Shown here in pieces: positions 1 to 8,651 of a DNA stretch of 64,000 nt. Each line of letters opens with the position of its first letter. The stretch's first letter is position 1. The notes under the pieces are model-generated. The model was not told the DNA's origin, made no database searches, and saw only the letters and a list, made by a program, of their open reading frames with translations. Made by a program: the position numbers and the translations under genes. Source of the DNA: Puia sp963703355 (GTDB lineage Bacteria > Bacteroidota > Bacteroidia > Chitinophagales > Chitinophagaceae); contig OY969813.1 of assembly GCA_963703355.1 (NCBI GenBank), positions 868,001 through 932,000 of the forward strand, written 5' to 3'.

Positions 1-44
1 CTTTATCAGGTTCTCAAACCAATCCTTCAAATCTATAAATAACA

Positions 45-611
45 TTATTCCCAGGTGGGTTGGCCAGCCTTCATCCTGCTGATGGTATTTTTATATGGAT
101 TTCTCTGTGAAGCTACAGACATTTTTATAGCTTTATTTTCTTCTGCAATCGCTTCAGCAATTTTTCCCGACTTATACAGCAAATTGGCATAGGTGTCGAT
201 AAAGTCCGGATTTGGTTGATCGGTTGTTGTTAGGGAGCGAAGACAGGAAAGTCCAAAGGCCAGATCTTCCGGCTTCGTTGAATATCTGAATATATCCCAG
301 GCATATTTATTCATGTCACACGCATGTAAAGAACCTCCATATTCTTTCAGATAGACGAGCAGGCTCTGTAAATAAGAATCCCAATCAGACTGACTCTTAT
401 AATAACATACTTTGATCTTTACAACGATGCGGTGGGCATAGGCCGTGCCATAATGCATATTCACATCATCATATATTTTATCCCAGTTCTGTTTTGGAGA
501 ATGATCATTAAACAGATCAAGAATCATGGGACTTTGCCGTATAATGGTATTCGTTACTATGGCTTCTGCGAATTCAGGTTTCTCCAGAGCGTCGATTATT
601 TCTGCATAGTG
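45..611 (-). pseudogene. C-terminal fragment of a TPR-type protein, 5' end lost
   Basis: The minus-strand frame reads about 189 residues of helical, TPR-like sequence and ends in a normal stop. The part ending in NPDFIDTYANLLYKSGK followed by an AIAEENKAI helix is like the C-terminal tail of Bacteroidota thioredoxin-family proteins that carry TPR helices. The frame stays open to base 809, but beyond about base 612 it is only the antisense of a histidine kinase fragment, so the real homology stops there. No signal peptide or thioredoxin CxxC motif remains. I read it as the 3' part of a gene whose 5' part was removed. The family assignment is from memory of similar proteins and is tentative; the truncation is clearer than the function. 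Confidence 0.55.
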
Positions 612-612
612 A

Positions 613-1149
613 AGTAACAATTCGAATGTGATTAAAGCCAAACCTGAAAAATCCCAGGAATATATTGATTCATCTATGATGAATATTCGCACAGCCATTG
701 AAGAAAACAGAAAAATTTCAAAGGTCCTGGTTACCCCCGATTTCGGGGTCATCTTATTATACCAGCTGTTGTACAGCCTTTCAGATAGTATGCTGGAGAC
801 TTCCGGCATTGAAGTTCGAATGCAAATTGAAGATTTTGATGAAGACTTTCTCTGCGGCAGTCAGAAACTGACGGTCTATCGTATCGCCCAGGAACAATGT
901 TCCAATATCATAAAATATGCCAAGGCGCATGTAGTTTATTTCCTGCTCAGTACAATAGATGGTGTTTTTAAAATGAAAATTGAAGATGATGGCGTGGGTA
1001 TGGAGAAAAACAAAAAATCAACAGGTATTGGAATCAGGAATATAAACGCACGTCTCAGCATCTTTCAGGGAAATGCCCATATAACCACTTCGCCGGGCAT
1101 GGGATATTCTTTGGAAGTTGAAATGCCTATTTTACTTGCGCCGGCATAA
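613..1149 (+). pseudogene. C-terminal fragment of a NarL-type sensor histidine kinase
   Basis: The frame encodes the end of a HisKA_3 dimerisation helix (IRTAIEENRKISKVLVTPD) followed by a complete HATPase domain: N-box region YRIAQEQCSNIIKYAKA, G1 box IEDDGVGM and G2 box GIGIRNINAR. The phospho-accepting histidine, which should lie about 35 residues upstream of the helix, is absent, as are any sensor domains. The frame is closed by TGA at 610-612, and the only possible start is a GTG at 628 inside the helix. The natural text of the helix appears to begin around NVIKAKPEKSQ at about base 619. It lies head to head with another 5'-truncated gene, so it is almost certainly not a working kinase. 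Confidence 0.75.
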
Positions 1150-1233
1150 ATTTAATTTTTTTTAACCTTTACACAATAATTTAATTCCTGCATAAGGCTT
1201 TCTCTTTCCAAAACTAGTTTTTATTTTGGGCGT

Positions 1234-2325
1234 ATGCGCCCAATCCTAAAAACCCTTGGCATGGCCCTTATAACGGCCGCTGCCATGAACCTGCAACCCC
1301 TGTCCGCTCAAAACATCCCCGTCACCGACGCGGATGCAGAAAAAATTTCTATAAGTCTGGAAGAATCCATCAGCCATGGAGATCCCGAGATGTTGAACCA
1401 TCTGATCTATTTTCCTGAATTCATCAAAAGGACCGGATCGAGAAGCAAACTCAGGGATAATGTAGATACACTCACCAAAATTGCAACAGGCTTCGGCTTA
1501 TTCAATATCGGCAACGGCGTTGTAGAGACCTCGAAAAACGGGAGCTTCAGTCTGGTGCACCGCTTCGTAAAGAACGAAGAGACCCACCTGCTGTTCCGTG
1601 CTTTTGGTGATGGCGGACTGAATTACGAGGAGATTACGTTAATAAAAGTAAAAGATTCCATTAAAGCGGCTGACATCTTTTCTTATGAACTGGGTGAATC
1701 CTATGCCAAATTGTTTTCATACCAAATCGAAGACCTCAATACGCCTGATGCCCATTCTTCAATTACGTCCAGGGAAAAATATGGATATATATTCGACAAC
1801 GCGATGCATAACAGTAACTATTCTGTGGCAAAATCGGCTTTCGAAAAATTCGACGAACAGACGCAGAACGACAAACACCTGTCCCTCCAGTACATGTTGG
1901 CTTGCAAACACCTCAACGAAAAAGTATTCAGGAAATCCATAGACCGCTTCATCGCTTTATATCCCGATGAGCCCACACCCTATCTGTATATGATGGCCGC
2001 ATACGTTGATACCAAAGCATATGCAGATTACGGAACAGCTATCGACAAACTGGATACGCTCCTTCATATAGACCCATTCCTGAATTATTTCAGGGGTAAC
2101 CTGGTGATGAAGATGGGCGATTTAGCAGGTGGTATCCATTTTTATGAGCTGACTTTTGAATATGATCCCGGCATCTGGCAGAACACCGAAAAACTTGTTG
2201 CCTGCAAAGTCAGGAACAATGAACTGGTGGAAGCCAACGACGCCATCAAACTCTATTGCCGTACACCGGGCTATAAAAAAGACCTCGTCGAATCGTTATA
2301 TACCAATTATCCCGCGTTAAAATAA
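1234..2325 (+). CDS. Secreted TPR-containing hypothetical protein
   Basis: The 363-residue protein has a signal peptide (positively charged MRPILK, hydrophobic stretch, cleavage after SAQ near residue 26). The N-terminal half is a mixed alpha/beta region without a motif I recognise. From about residue 190 it becomes helical with TPR-like repeats, for example the pieces around KSIDRFIALYPDEP and GGIHFYELTFEYDP. It most likely sits in the periplasm or on the outer membrane as a protein-protein interaction module. The ATG is the first in frame after a T-rich upstream region. It stands alone, between the truncated kinase and the efflux operon, and nothing around it fixes a role. Confidence 0.75.
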   Translation: MRPILKTLGMALITAAAMNLQPLSAQNIPVTDADAEKISISLEESISHGDPEMLNHLIYFPEFIKRTGSRSKLRDNVDTLTKIATGFGLFNIGNGVVETSKNGSFSLVHRFVKNEETHLLFRAFGDGGLNYEEITLIKVKDSIKAADIFSYELGESYAKLFSYQIEDLNTPDAHSSITSREKYGYIFDNAMHNSNYSVAKSAFEKFDEQTQNDKHLSLQYMLACKHLNEKVFRKSIDRFIALYPDEPTPYLYMMAAYVDTKAYADYGTAIDKLDTLLHIDPFLNYFRGNLVMKMGDLAGGIHFYELTFEYDPGIWQNTEKLVACKVRNNELVEANDAIKLYCRTPGYKKDLVESLYTNYPALK

Positions 2326-2448
2326 GGTAGTTTTCACGGCAGCCAGGATAGGTTCAAAACCAAAAATCTGACGCTCAATGCGTCGCTGGAAGTTCCTGTC
2401 CTTAGTTCCTGCCAGGGACGCCTCACATGCGTTCGAATAAATTATCGC

Positions 2449-2456
2449 TAACTTTG
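2449..2456 (+). promoter_or_regulatory. Promoter -7 element of the efflux operon
   Basis: TAACTTTG matches the Bacteroidota -7 consensus TAnnTTTG exactly. Transcription would begin about 7 bases later, near 2463, giving a very short leader before the ATG at 2473. No clear TTG -33 element is visible at the usual distance. Confidence 0.5.
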
Positions 2457-2472
2457 CCGTTCAATGATTCAA

Positions 2473-2856
2473 ATGTTCACGTCGAATCGTCAATTCAGGA
2501 ACATAACCAGATGCTTTGTAATACTGGTGTATGTATCTTTTTTTACGGTACAACTGAATATTCATTTTGGCTCTATCCCCGCTGTTTCTTTTTTTACCGG
2601 CGATTTTGTCTCACTGCGATCAAACATTCCGTTTCATCAATCCGTTTCTAAGGACAATCGCAGGGAATCCAAACCCCAGGGATTCAGGTTAAACAAAAGA
2701 TTTCATCCATCGTATCTGTTTATCGCTCCGGAAATTTTACAGCATCTTGCTAAAAACAGATTTAGTATACAGATTACCCGGCTGAATGAAACCAGGCAGC
2801 TTGCCAGTTTTTTATTAACTACTCAGGCATTAAGAGGACCTCCGCAGATTGTTTAA
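2473..2856 (+). CDS. Small membrane-associated protein heading an RND efflux operon
   Basis: About 127 residues. An N-terminal basic stretch is followed by one hydrophobic segment (VILVYVSFFTVQLNIHFG). The C-terminal half contains LNKRFHP and ends in LRGPPQIV. Small proteins with this layout and a similar RGPP tail recur directly before TolC/RND genes in Bacteroidota, and I recognise the pattern but know no function. I prefer the ATG at 2473 because the -7 element at 2449-2456 predicts a start of transcription near 2463; the in-frame ATG at 2464 is the alternative. It lies 38 bases before the TolC-like gene and is probably co-transcribed. Confidence 0.6.
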   Translation: MFTSNRQFRNITRCFVILVYVSFFTVQLNIHFGSIPAVSFFTGDFVSLRSNIPFHQSVSKDNRRESKPQGFRLNKRFHPSYLFIAPEILQHLAKNRFSIQITRLNETRQLASFLLTTQALRGPPQIV

Positions 2857-2894
2857 TTTATCCTAAACAATTTTCCTCAAGCTAATTTTTTTAT

Positions 2895-4283
2895 ATGTTC
2901 ACTTTCCTGAATGGAAAGCGGCTGGTTTATATATGCAGTCTTTTACTGTCCGCCATTTCCGGTTTTTCCCAAAAATCCTTTATTAGCCTGTCGGCGCTGA
3001 ATGATAGTGCAGACCATTATCTGCCAAGACTCCTCGAGAAAAAAGCGCTGGTCAATAGTGCCGCCGCTTCCGTCACTGAAACCAGGCACAGATTTCTGCC
3101 AGCTGTGCGTTTCAATGATCAGGTGAACCTGGGCTCCGATAATGCAACCGCAGGAAGTTACTTTCCCTATGGAATTGTTCCATCCACTTCTTCAGGAGTT
3201 AGGGAAGCAAACGACTATCAGGCTGTTTCAGGAAATATTGCCATTCTCTACGGGGAATATGACCTGATTGATTTTGGCTATAAAAAAGCATTGGTCGACT
3301 ATGCAAAATCAGGCCAGGATCTTTCTGAGGCCGACTTGCAACGCGAAATGTACATTCTGCATGGACGTATCTGCAGGGCATATTTTAATCTGATAATCGC
3401 AGAAGCCCGAATGACCGTGGAGAAAGAGACCGTAAAACGCTATGACACCATTTTTAATATCATCAACGCACTTACAGTAAGCGGTATAAAACCAGGCTCC
3501 GATTCTTCCCTCGCAAAAGCAGAGTTATCCAAAAGCAGGATCACTTATAATCAGCTTCTTGAACAATCTAAAAATTTCAGGGAAGAGATTTCGTATCTCA
3601 CGGGCGTGCGTGCAGAAAATATAATTCCCGATACCGTGCTGATGATTACCGGGAAAAGAATAAATATAGTCCAGCAGCCTGCAGATAGCACGATCAATCC
3701 GCTGATTGATTATTATACAAACCTCAGTGAACTGTATTCCTCCAACCAGCGACTGATTTCCAGAAGTTATCTGCCAAAGATTTCTCTGACAGCAGCTTCC
3801 TGGGCACGCGGCTCAAGCATCGTTTACGACGATCAGTATAAATCGATATCAAACGGTCTCGGTTATCAGCGATTCAATTATCTCGCCGGCGTTTCTTTTC
3901 AGTACGATCTTTTTAACGGCCTTCACAAAAAAGACCGGCTTAAAACTTTTGGATTCGAAAAAGACGCCACTGACCTTGAATTAAAACAACAGCAGATCAG
4001 TCTGGCTTCTGCCGGGCGGCAGGCGCAGAACAGCATCGACATCGCCGAAAAAAACCTGCTGGAACTGCCGATACAATATCAGGCTGCAGTAGATACGTAC
4101 AATCAGAAGATCGCACAATATAAAGCGGGAATCATCACACTGATTGACCTTACAAATGCAGCCTTCGTTCTGGATCGTTCACTGAATGACTATGCAGAAA
4201 CTACGGGTAACTGGTATCTCGCACAGCTGGACAAAGCCATAGCCACGGGCCGGCTCACTGATTTCATTCGGTTTATTCAATAA
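2895..4283 (+). CDS. TolC-family outer membrane efflux protein
   Basis: 462 residues, the usual size for this family, with a signal peptide ending near residue 25 (SAISGFSQ). The rest has the two-part helical repeat of TolC-like outer membrane factors: long helices, a beta-strand region around WARGSSIVYDDQYKSI, and a final helix containing QYKAGIITLIDLTNA, which corresponds to the conserved YxxGxxxLxDLLxA region of the second half. It would form a trimeric channel through the outer membrane and periplasm and partner the permease and adaptor encoded next. Spacing to the permease is 21 bases, consistent with one transcript. Confidence 0.9.
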   Translation: MFTFLNGKRLVYICSLLLSAISGFSQKSFISLSALNDSADHYLPRLLEKKALVNSAAASVTETRHRFLPAVRFNDQVNLGSDNATAGSYFPYGIVPSTSSGVREANDYQAVSGNIAILYGEYDLIDFGYKKALVDYAKSGQDLSEADLQREMYILHGRICRAYFNLIIAEARMTVEKETVKRYDTIFNIINALTVSGIKPGSDSSLAKAELSKSRITYNQLLEQSKNFREEISYLTGVRAENIIPDTVLMITGKRINIVQQPADSTINPLIDYYTNLSELYSSNQRLISRSYLPKISLTAASWARGSSIVYDDQYKSISNGLGYQRFNYLAGVSFQYDLFNGLHKKDRLKTFGFEKDATDLELKQQQISLASAGRQAQNSIDIAEKNLLELPIQYQAAVDTYNQKIAQYKAGIITLIDLTNAAFVLDRSLNDYAETTGNWYLAQLDKAIATGRLTDFIRFIQ

Positions 4284-4304
4284 CTTTTTTCAATTATCCG
4301 ATAT

Positions 4305-7300
4305 ATGGTACGTTCCGCTTTACGAAGGCCCATCACGATTCTGGTGTTTTTTTTAGCCATACTCATTTTTTCCGTGATGGCCGTTCGCACAATACCCATC
4401 GATATTTTTCCCAAACTGAATTCACCCACTATTTATGTGATTGAGCAATATGGTGGCATGTCGGCACAGCAGATGGAAGGTTTTTTTGCGACGCGCATGC
4501 AGGATCAGTTCCTGTACATAAACGGAATTAAAAATGTTGAAAGCAAAAACATCCAGGGGCTCTCGCTAATCAAACTGAGTTTTTATGAGTCCACCGATAT
4601 GGCCGAAGCCTCCGCGCAGGTGGCTTTACAGGTCAACCGCACGATGGCATTTTTCCCCACTGGTGCGTTGCCTCCTCAGGTTATCCGGTTCGATGCTTCC
4701 TCACTTCCGGTAGGCGAATTGGTCTTCAGCAGCAAAACACGCTCGCTCAAAGATATTTTCGACCTCGCACTCACACGTGTGCGCCCGTTATTCGCAACCG
4801 TTGCAGGTATGTCCTCCGCGCCACCCTTCGGCTCCAATGCCAGAACTGTTTTAATTAATGTAACACCCGAAAAATTAAAAGCATATAATCTGTCTGCCGA
4901 CGAAGTCGTAGACGCACTCATCAAAAATAATTCCATTTCACCATCCGGCAACCTGCGCGTTGATTCCACGATGTTTATTACTTCGATCAATACCCTGGAA
5001 TCAACAGTGGAAAAATTTGAAGACATTCCCATCAAAAGCAACGGCTCGACCAATGTATTCATTCGGGACGTCGGAACCGTTTCCGATGGTGCAGATATTA
5101 CGGTTGATTATGCTTTGGTAAATGGCAAACGATCCGTTTATATTCCGGTAGTAAAAACAGCCGACGCCTCTACCTGGGAAGTGGTGCAAACCCTGCGCAG
5201 CAAACTACCCGAAATGAAAAGTCTTCTGCCCGACGATGTAAACATCAGCTACGAATTCGACCAGTCAGTCTTTGTAATTAATGCTGCAAAGAGCCTCATG
5301 ACAGAAGGTATTCTCGGCGCGATACTGACAGGACTCATGGTCCTGTTGTTTTTGCGCGACTGGCGAAGCAGTCTCGTAGTGATCATCACCATTCCGGTTG
5401 CCGTAATGGGTGCGGTATTTTTTTTAAAACTGGCCGGGCAAACTATCAATATCATGACGTTGAGCGGACTGGCGCTCGCCATCGGTATCCTCGTGGATCA
5501 GGCTACCGTTACTATTGAAAACATTCACCAGCATCTCGAAATGGGTAAGTCTAAAAAACAGGCCATTGAAGATGCATGTAAGGAAATTTCATTTCCACTC
5601 GTATTGATTCTTCTTTGTATTCTCGCGGTTTTCGCGCCTGCTTTTATCATGAAGGGTGTTCCCAAAGCGATGTTCCTTCCTTTATCGCTGTCGATCGCTT
5701 TCGCAATGATCATCTCTTTTTTCGCCGCGCAAACACTGGTTCCGGTATTATCAGTCTGGTTATTGAAAGCAGAAAAATTTCAATACAATCACAGGGGTAT
5801 CCACGCTCATGCGGGTCTGGCCCTGGATGAAAATGAAAGGAAGGAAGTGAATACCCATGGTCGTGAGGAAACAGCACACAAAGATGATAACAGCTTCTTT
5901 CAGAAAATGAAAATAGGTCTGACCGCCCGCCTGCAATCCTGGATGCCGGCAAGAAAGATCCTCGTGGCCATTTACCTGATTGTTATTCTTAGCGCCGCCG
6001 CCTTTTGTTTTTTGCATATAGGAAAGGACCTGCTACCCAAAACCAATAACGGCCAGTTGCAATTGCGATTAAGAGAACCCCAGGGTACGCGACTCGAAGT
6101 AACCGAACGACTTACCAAACAAGTTCTTTCGATAATTGATTCCATTGTACATCATCACGTTGCCATATCTTCTGCTTATGTCGGCATCGTTCCCAGCAGT
6201 TTTGGAACCAGCAATCTCTATGTTTTTAACAGCGGCACACAGGAATCGGTAATACAGATAAATCTCGATGACGATTATAAAGTGAAGATGGAGGAACTCA
6301 AAGAAACAATTCGTAAACGCCTCAACTCATTATATCCTGATTTATTGATTTCTTTTGAACCCATAGAACTCACAGAGAAAATAATGGCTCAGGGCGCTTC
6401 AACGCCCATAGAAGTGCGTGTTGCAGGAAAAAACATGACCGATATAAAAAACTATGCAACCACACTTACGGAAAAACTTAGAAAAATAGATTTTCTCAGG
6501 GATGTACAAATCGCGCAGCCCCTAAATATGCCAACGATACAAATCCATATCGACAGAAGCCGGCTGGCACTGATGGGACTGTCGCTCGACAACGTGGCGA
6601 AGAGCATCACAGATGTAACTTCTTCCAGTCGTTTTACCAATAAGAATTTATGGCTGGATACAAAAAGCGCTTATACTTACCAAACCCAGGTGCAGGTTCC
6701 GGAATACAATATGAATTCCATAGAACAATTACAATCAGTGCCTGTAGTGAAGGGACAAATGCGGCCGGTGTTATCTGATATTGCAGACATCTCCACGGAT
6801 AGTTTGCCGGGTGAATATGACCGCAGCGGTCCGCGCAGGTTCGTGACCGTTAGTGCCAATATTTATCACAAGGACCTGGGCGCAGCCACAGTAGCCGTTC
6901 AAAAAACGATTGACGATATGGGAACACCACCCACCGGGCTCATTACTGAAATAAAAGGTATGTCTTCCTTATTAACAGAAACGTTACAGTCTTTGCAAAA
7001 TGGTTTACTCGCCGCCATTGTAGTAATACTTTTATTACTCGCTGCGAATTACCAGTCATTTGGACTCGCCATCACGGTTCTCTCTACCGTACCTGCTGTT
7101 ATTCTGGGAGCAATGCTCATGTTGCTGGTAACGGGATCTACTTTAAACCTGCAGTCTTACATGGGCATCATCATGTCGACAGGTGTATCAGTAGCCAACG
7201 CCATCCTGATCGTGACCAACGCAGAATCCCTGCGGTTGGAATATCGAGATCCTTTTAAAGCTGCATACACCGCTGCCGGCATCAGATTACGTCCGATACT

Positions 7301-7517
7301 CATGACAAGCCTTGCGATGATCGCGGGAATGATCCCGATGGCCAGCGGTTTGGGCGAAGCAGGTGATCAATCAGCTCCCCTGGGAAGAGCCGTCATCGGC
7401 GGACTCGCAGCTTCCACCCTGGCAGCATTATTTATTGTGCCGCTGGTGTATGGCTGGATACAACAAAAAACTACTTTCAAAACAAGTTCACTGCTCGCAG
7501 AAGATGAAAACAACTAA
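4305..7517 (+). CDS. RND efflux permease (AcrB/CusA superfamily)
   Basis: 1070 residues, full length for an inner-membrane RND pump. TM1 is at residues 7-28; a periplasmic pore domain follows; TM2-TM6 lie at about 330-490, and the same pattern repeats in the second half with TM helices at about 895-1055. The proton-relay helix TM4 contains GILVDQATVTIEN with a single Asp (residue 398), rather than the Asp-Asp pair of classical multidrug pumps, and Glu-Asn as in metal-type pumps. The cytoplasmic loop between TM6 and TM7 (about 493-532) is rich in histidine and acidic residues. It pairs with the flanking TolC and adaptor. The substrate cannot be decided from sequence: drugs and divalent metals are both possible. 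Confidence 0.92.
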   Translation: MVRSALRRPITILVFFLAILIFSVMAVRTIPIDIFPKLNSPTIYVIEQYGGMSAQQMEGFFATRMQDQFLYINGIKNVESKNIQGLSLIKLSFYESTDMAEASAQVALQVNRTMAFFPTGALPPQVIRFDASSLPVGELVFSSKTRSLKDIFDLALTRVRPLFATVAGMSSAPPFGSNARTVLINVTPEKLKAYNLSADEVVDALIKNNSISPSGNLRVDSTMFITSINTLESTVEKFEDIPIKSNGSTNVFIRDVGTVSDGADITVDYALVNGKRSVYIPVVKTADASTWEVVQTLRSKLPEMKSLLPDDVNISYEFDQSVFVINAAKSLMTEGILGAILTGLMVLLFLRDWRSSLVVIITIPVAVMGAVFFLKLAGQTINIMTLSGLALAIGILVDQATVTIENIHQHLEMGKSKKQAIEDACKEISFPLVLILLCILAVFAPAFIMKGVPKAMFLPLSLSIAFAMIISFFAAQTLVPVLSVWLLKAEKFQYNHRGIHAHAGLALDENERKEVNTHGREETAHKDDNSFFQKMKIGLTARLQSWMPARKILVAIYLIVILSAAAFCFLHIGKDLLPKTNNGQLQLRLREPQGTRLEVTERLTKQVLSIIDSIVHHHVAISSAYVGIVPSSFGTSNLYVFNSGTQESVIQINLDDDYKVKMEELKETIRKRLNSLYPDLLISFEPIELTEKIMAQGASTPIEVRVAGKNMTDIKNYATTLTEKLRKIDFLRDVQIAQPLNMPTIQIHIDRSRLALMGLSLDNVAKSITDVTSSSRFTNKNLWLDTKSAYTYQTQVQVPEYNMNSIEQLQSVPVVKGQMRPVLSDIADISTDSLPGEYDRSGPRRFVTVSANIYHKDLGAATVAVQKTIDDMGTPPTGLITEIKGMSSLLTETLQSLQNGLLAAIVVILLLLAANYQSFGLAITVLSTVPAVILGAMLMLLVTGSTLNLQSYMGIIMSTGVSVANAILIVTNAESLRLEYRDPFKAAYTAAGIRLRPILMTSLAMIAGMIPMASGLGEAGDQSAPLGRAVIGGLAASTLAALFIVPLVYGWIQQKTTFKTSSLLAEDENN

Positions 7518-7527
7518 ATATTTGTTT

Positions 7528-8613
7528 ATGAAGAATATATTTTTAATTGCCTCCGGTATGATCATTCTTTTCTGGAGTTGCCAGTCGGCAAAACCCGAAC
7601 CTTCAAAAGAAAATAAAGATGCCGCCCTGAGATATATATTGTCGGCCATACACCAAACCGGATTATCCAGTGTTGTCAAACTGCCGGGACAACTCGCAGC
7701 CTATCAGGAAGTGAGTATTTTCCCCAAAGTGAATGCTTATGTCAAAGATGTGAAAGTAGACATTGGTTCTAAGGTTGAAAAAGGACAAATTCTGATGACA
7801 CTCGAAGCACCGGAACTGGAACAGGCAACCATGCAGGCGAAAGAAAAATATGTAAGAACAAAAGCTGATCTGGCAATCGACCGCGAACATTACAATCGCC
7901 TGCTGGAGGCATCTCAAACGCCCGGGGCCATTTCTCCTCTGGATTTGTCTTTCGTTAAATCAAAAATGGAATCCGATAGTGCCGTGAGCAACGCTGCAAA
8001 ATCAAACTGGCAGATGCAACAGACAATGGAAGCCTATCTGATCGTGACTGCACCTTTCGGTGGCGTCATCACCGACAGAAATGTTCATCCGGGTGCGCTG
8101 GTAAGCGCAGAATCGAAAGATGCTAAACCCATGCTCGAACTCAAGGAAATCAATCACCTCCGACTTCAGGTGGATATCCCCGAGAATCTTGCGGCCACGA
8201 TGCATGTTGGTGATACCATTTCGTTTTTTACGAGTGCTTTCCCGGGTAAAAAAATAACCGGACATATCAGCAGAAAATCAATGAACGTGAATACACAGTT
8301 TCGCTCCGAAAGAGTGGAAGCCGATGTGATGAATCCGGATGAATTACTTACTCCCGGCATGTACGCGGACATCGTAATCTATTCCCAGGGCAATACCAGT
8401 GGATTTACAGTACCCAAATCGAGTCTGATCATTTCAACAGAAAGAAAATATGTGATGGTTGTCCGTTCGGGTAAAATAAAAAAGATTGACGTAACATCTG
8501 GCAACGAGGCGGGCGACTCGGTGGAAGTATACGGTAATTTAAATAAAACAGACAGTGTTATCGTAAATGGAAGCGACGAAATGAGTGATAATGAAATAAT
8601 ACACGAACCGTGA
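7528..8613 (+). CDS. RND efflux periplasmic adaptor (membrane fusion protein)
   Basis: The chosen ATG gives a 361-residue lipoprotein: a charged start, a hydrophobic core and the lipobox FWSC with Cys at residue 17. The protein then shows the usual order: beta-barrel/lipoyl half (VKLPGQLAAYQEVSIFPKVNAY), an alpha-helical hairpin (about 85-150), the second lipoyl half (LIVTAPFGGVITDRNVHPGALV), a beta-barrel and a membrane-proximal domain. It would tie the RND pump to the TolC channel. The in-frame ATG at 7504 overlaps the permease gene and would place eight extra residues ahead of the signal; the frame is open further upstream but only antisense-like sequence is there. Last gene of the efflux operon. 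Confidence 0.88.
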   Translation: MKNIFLIASGMIILFWSCQSAKPEPSKENKDAALRYILSAIHQTGLSSVVKLPGQLAAYQEVSIFPKVNAYVKDVKVDIGSKVEKGQILMTLEAPELEQATMQAKEKYVRTKADLAIDREHYNRLLEASQTPGAISPLDLSFVKSKMESDSAVSNAAKSNWQMQQTMEAYLIVTAPFGGVITDRNVHPGALVSAESKDAKPMLELKEINHLRLQVDIPENLAATMHVGDTISFFTSAFPGKKITGHISRKSMNVNTQFRSERVEADVMNPDELLTPGMYADIVIYSQGNTSGFTVPKSSLIISTERKYVMVVRSGKIKKIDVTSGNEAGDSVEVYGNLNKTDSVIVNGSDEMSDNEIIHEP

Positions 8614-8651
8614 TTGGTCAAATACGATCTAAAGACCACCAGTCGTTCGGT

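Noticed and set aside
2427..2651. Alternative frame in the small gene before the TolC gene
   Set aside because: The other frame carries the recognisable membrane segment and RGPP tail; this one does not.
5249..6017. Minus-strand frames inside the RND permease gene
   Set aside because: They are antisense to strongly conserved pump sequence and have no coding signal of their own.
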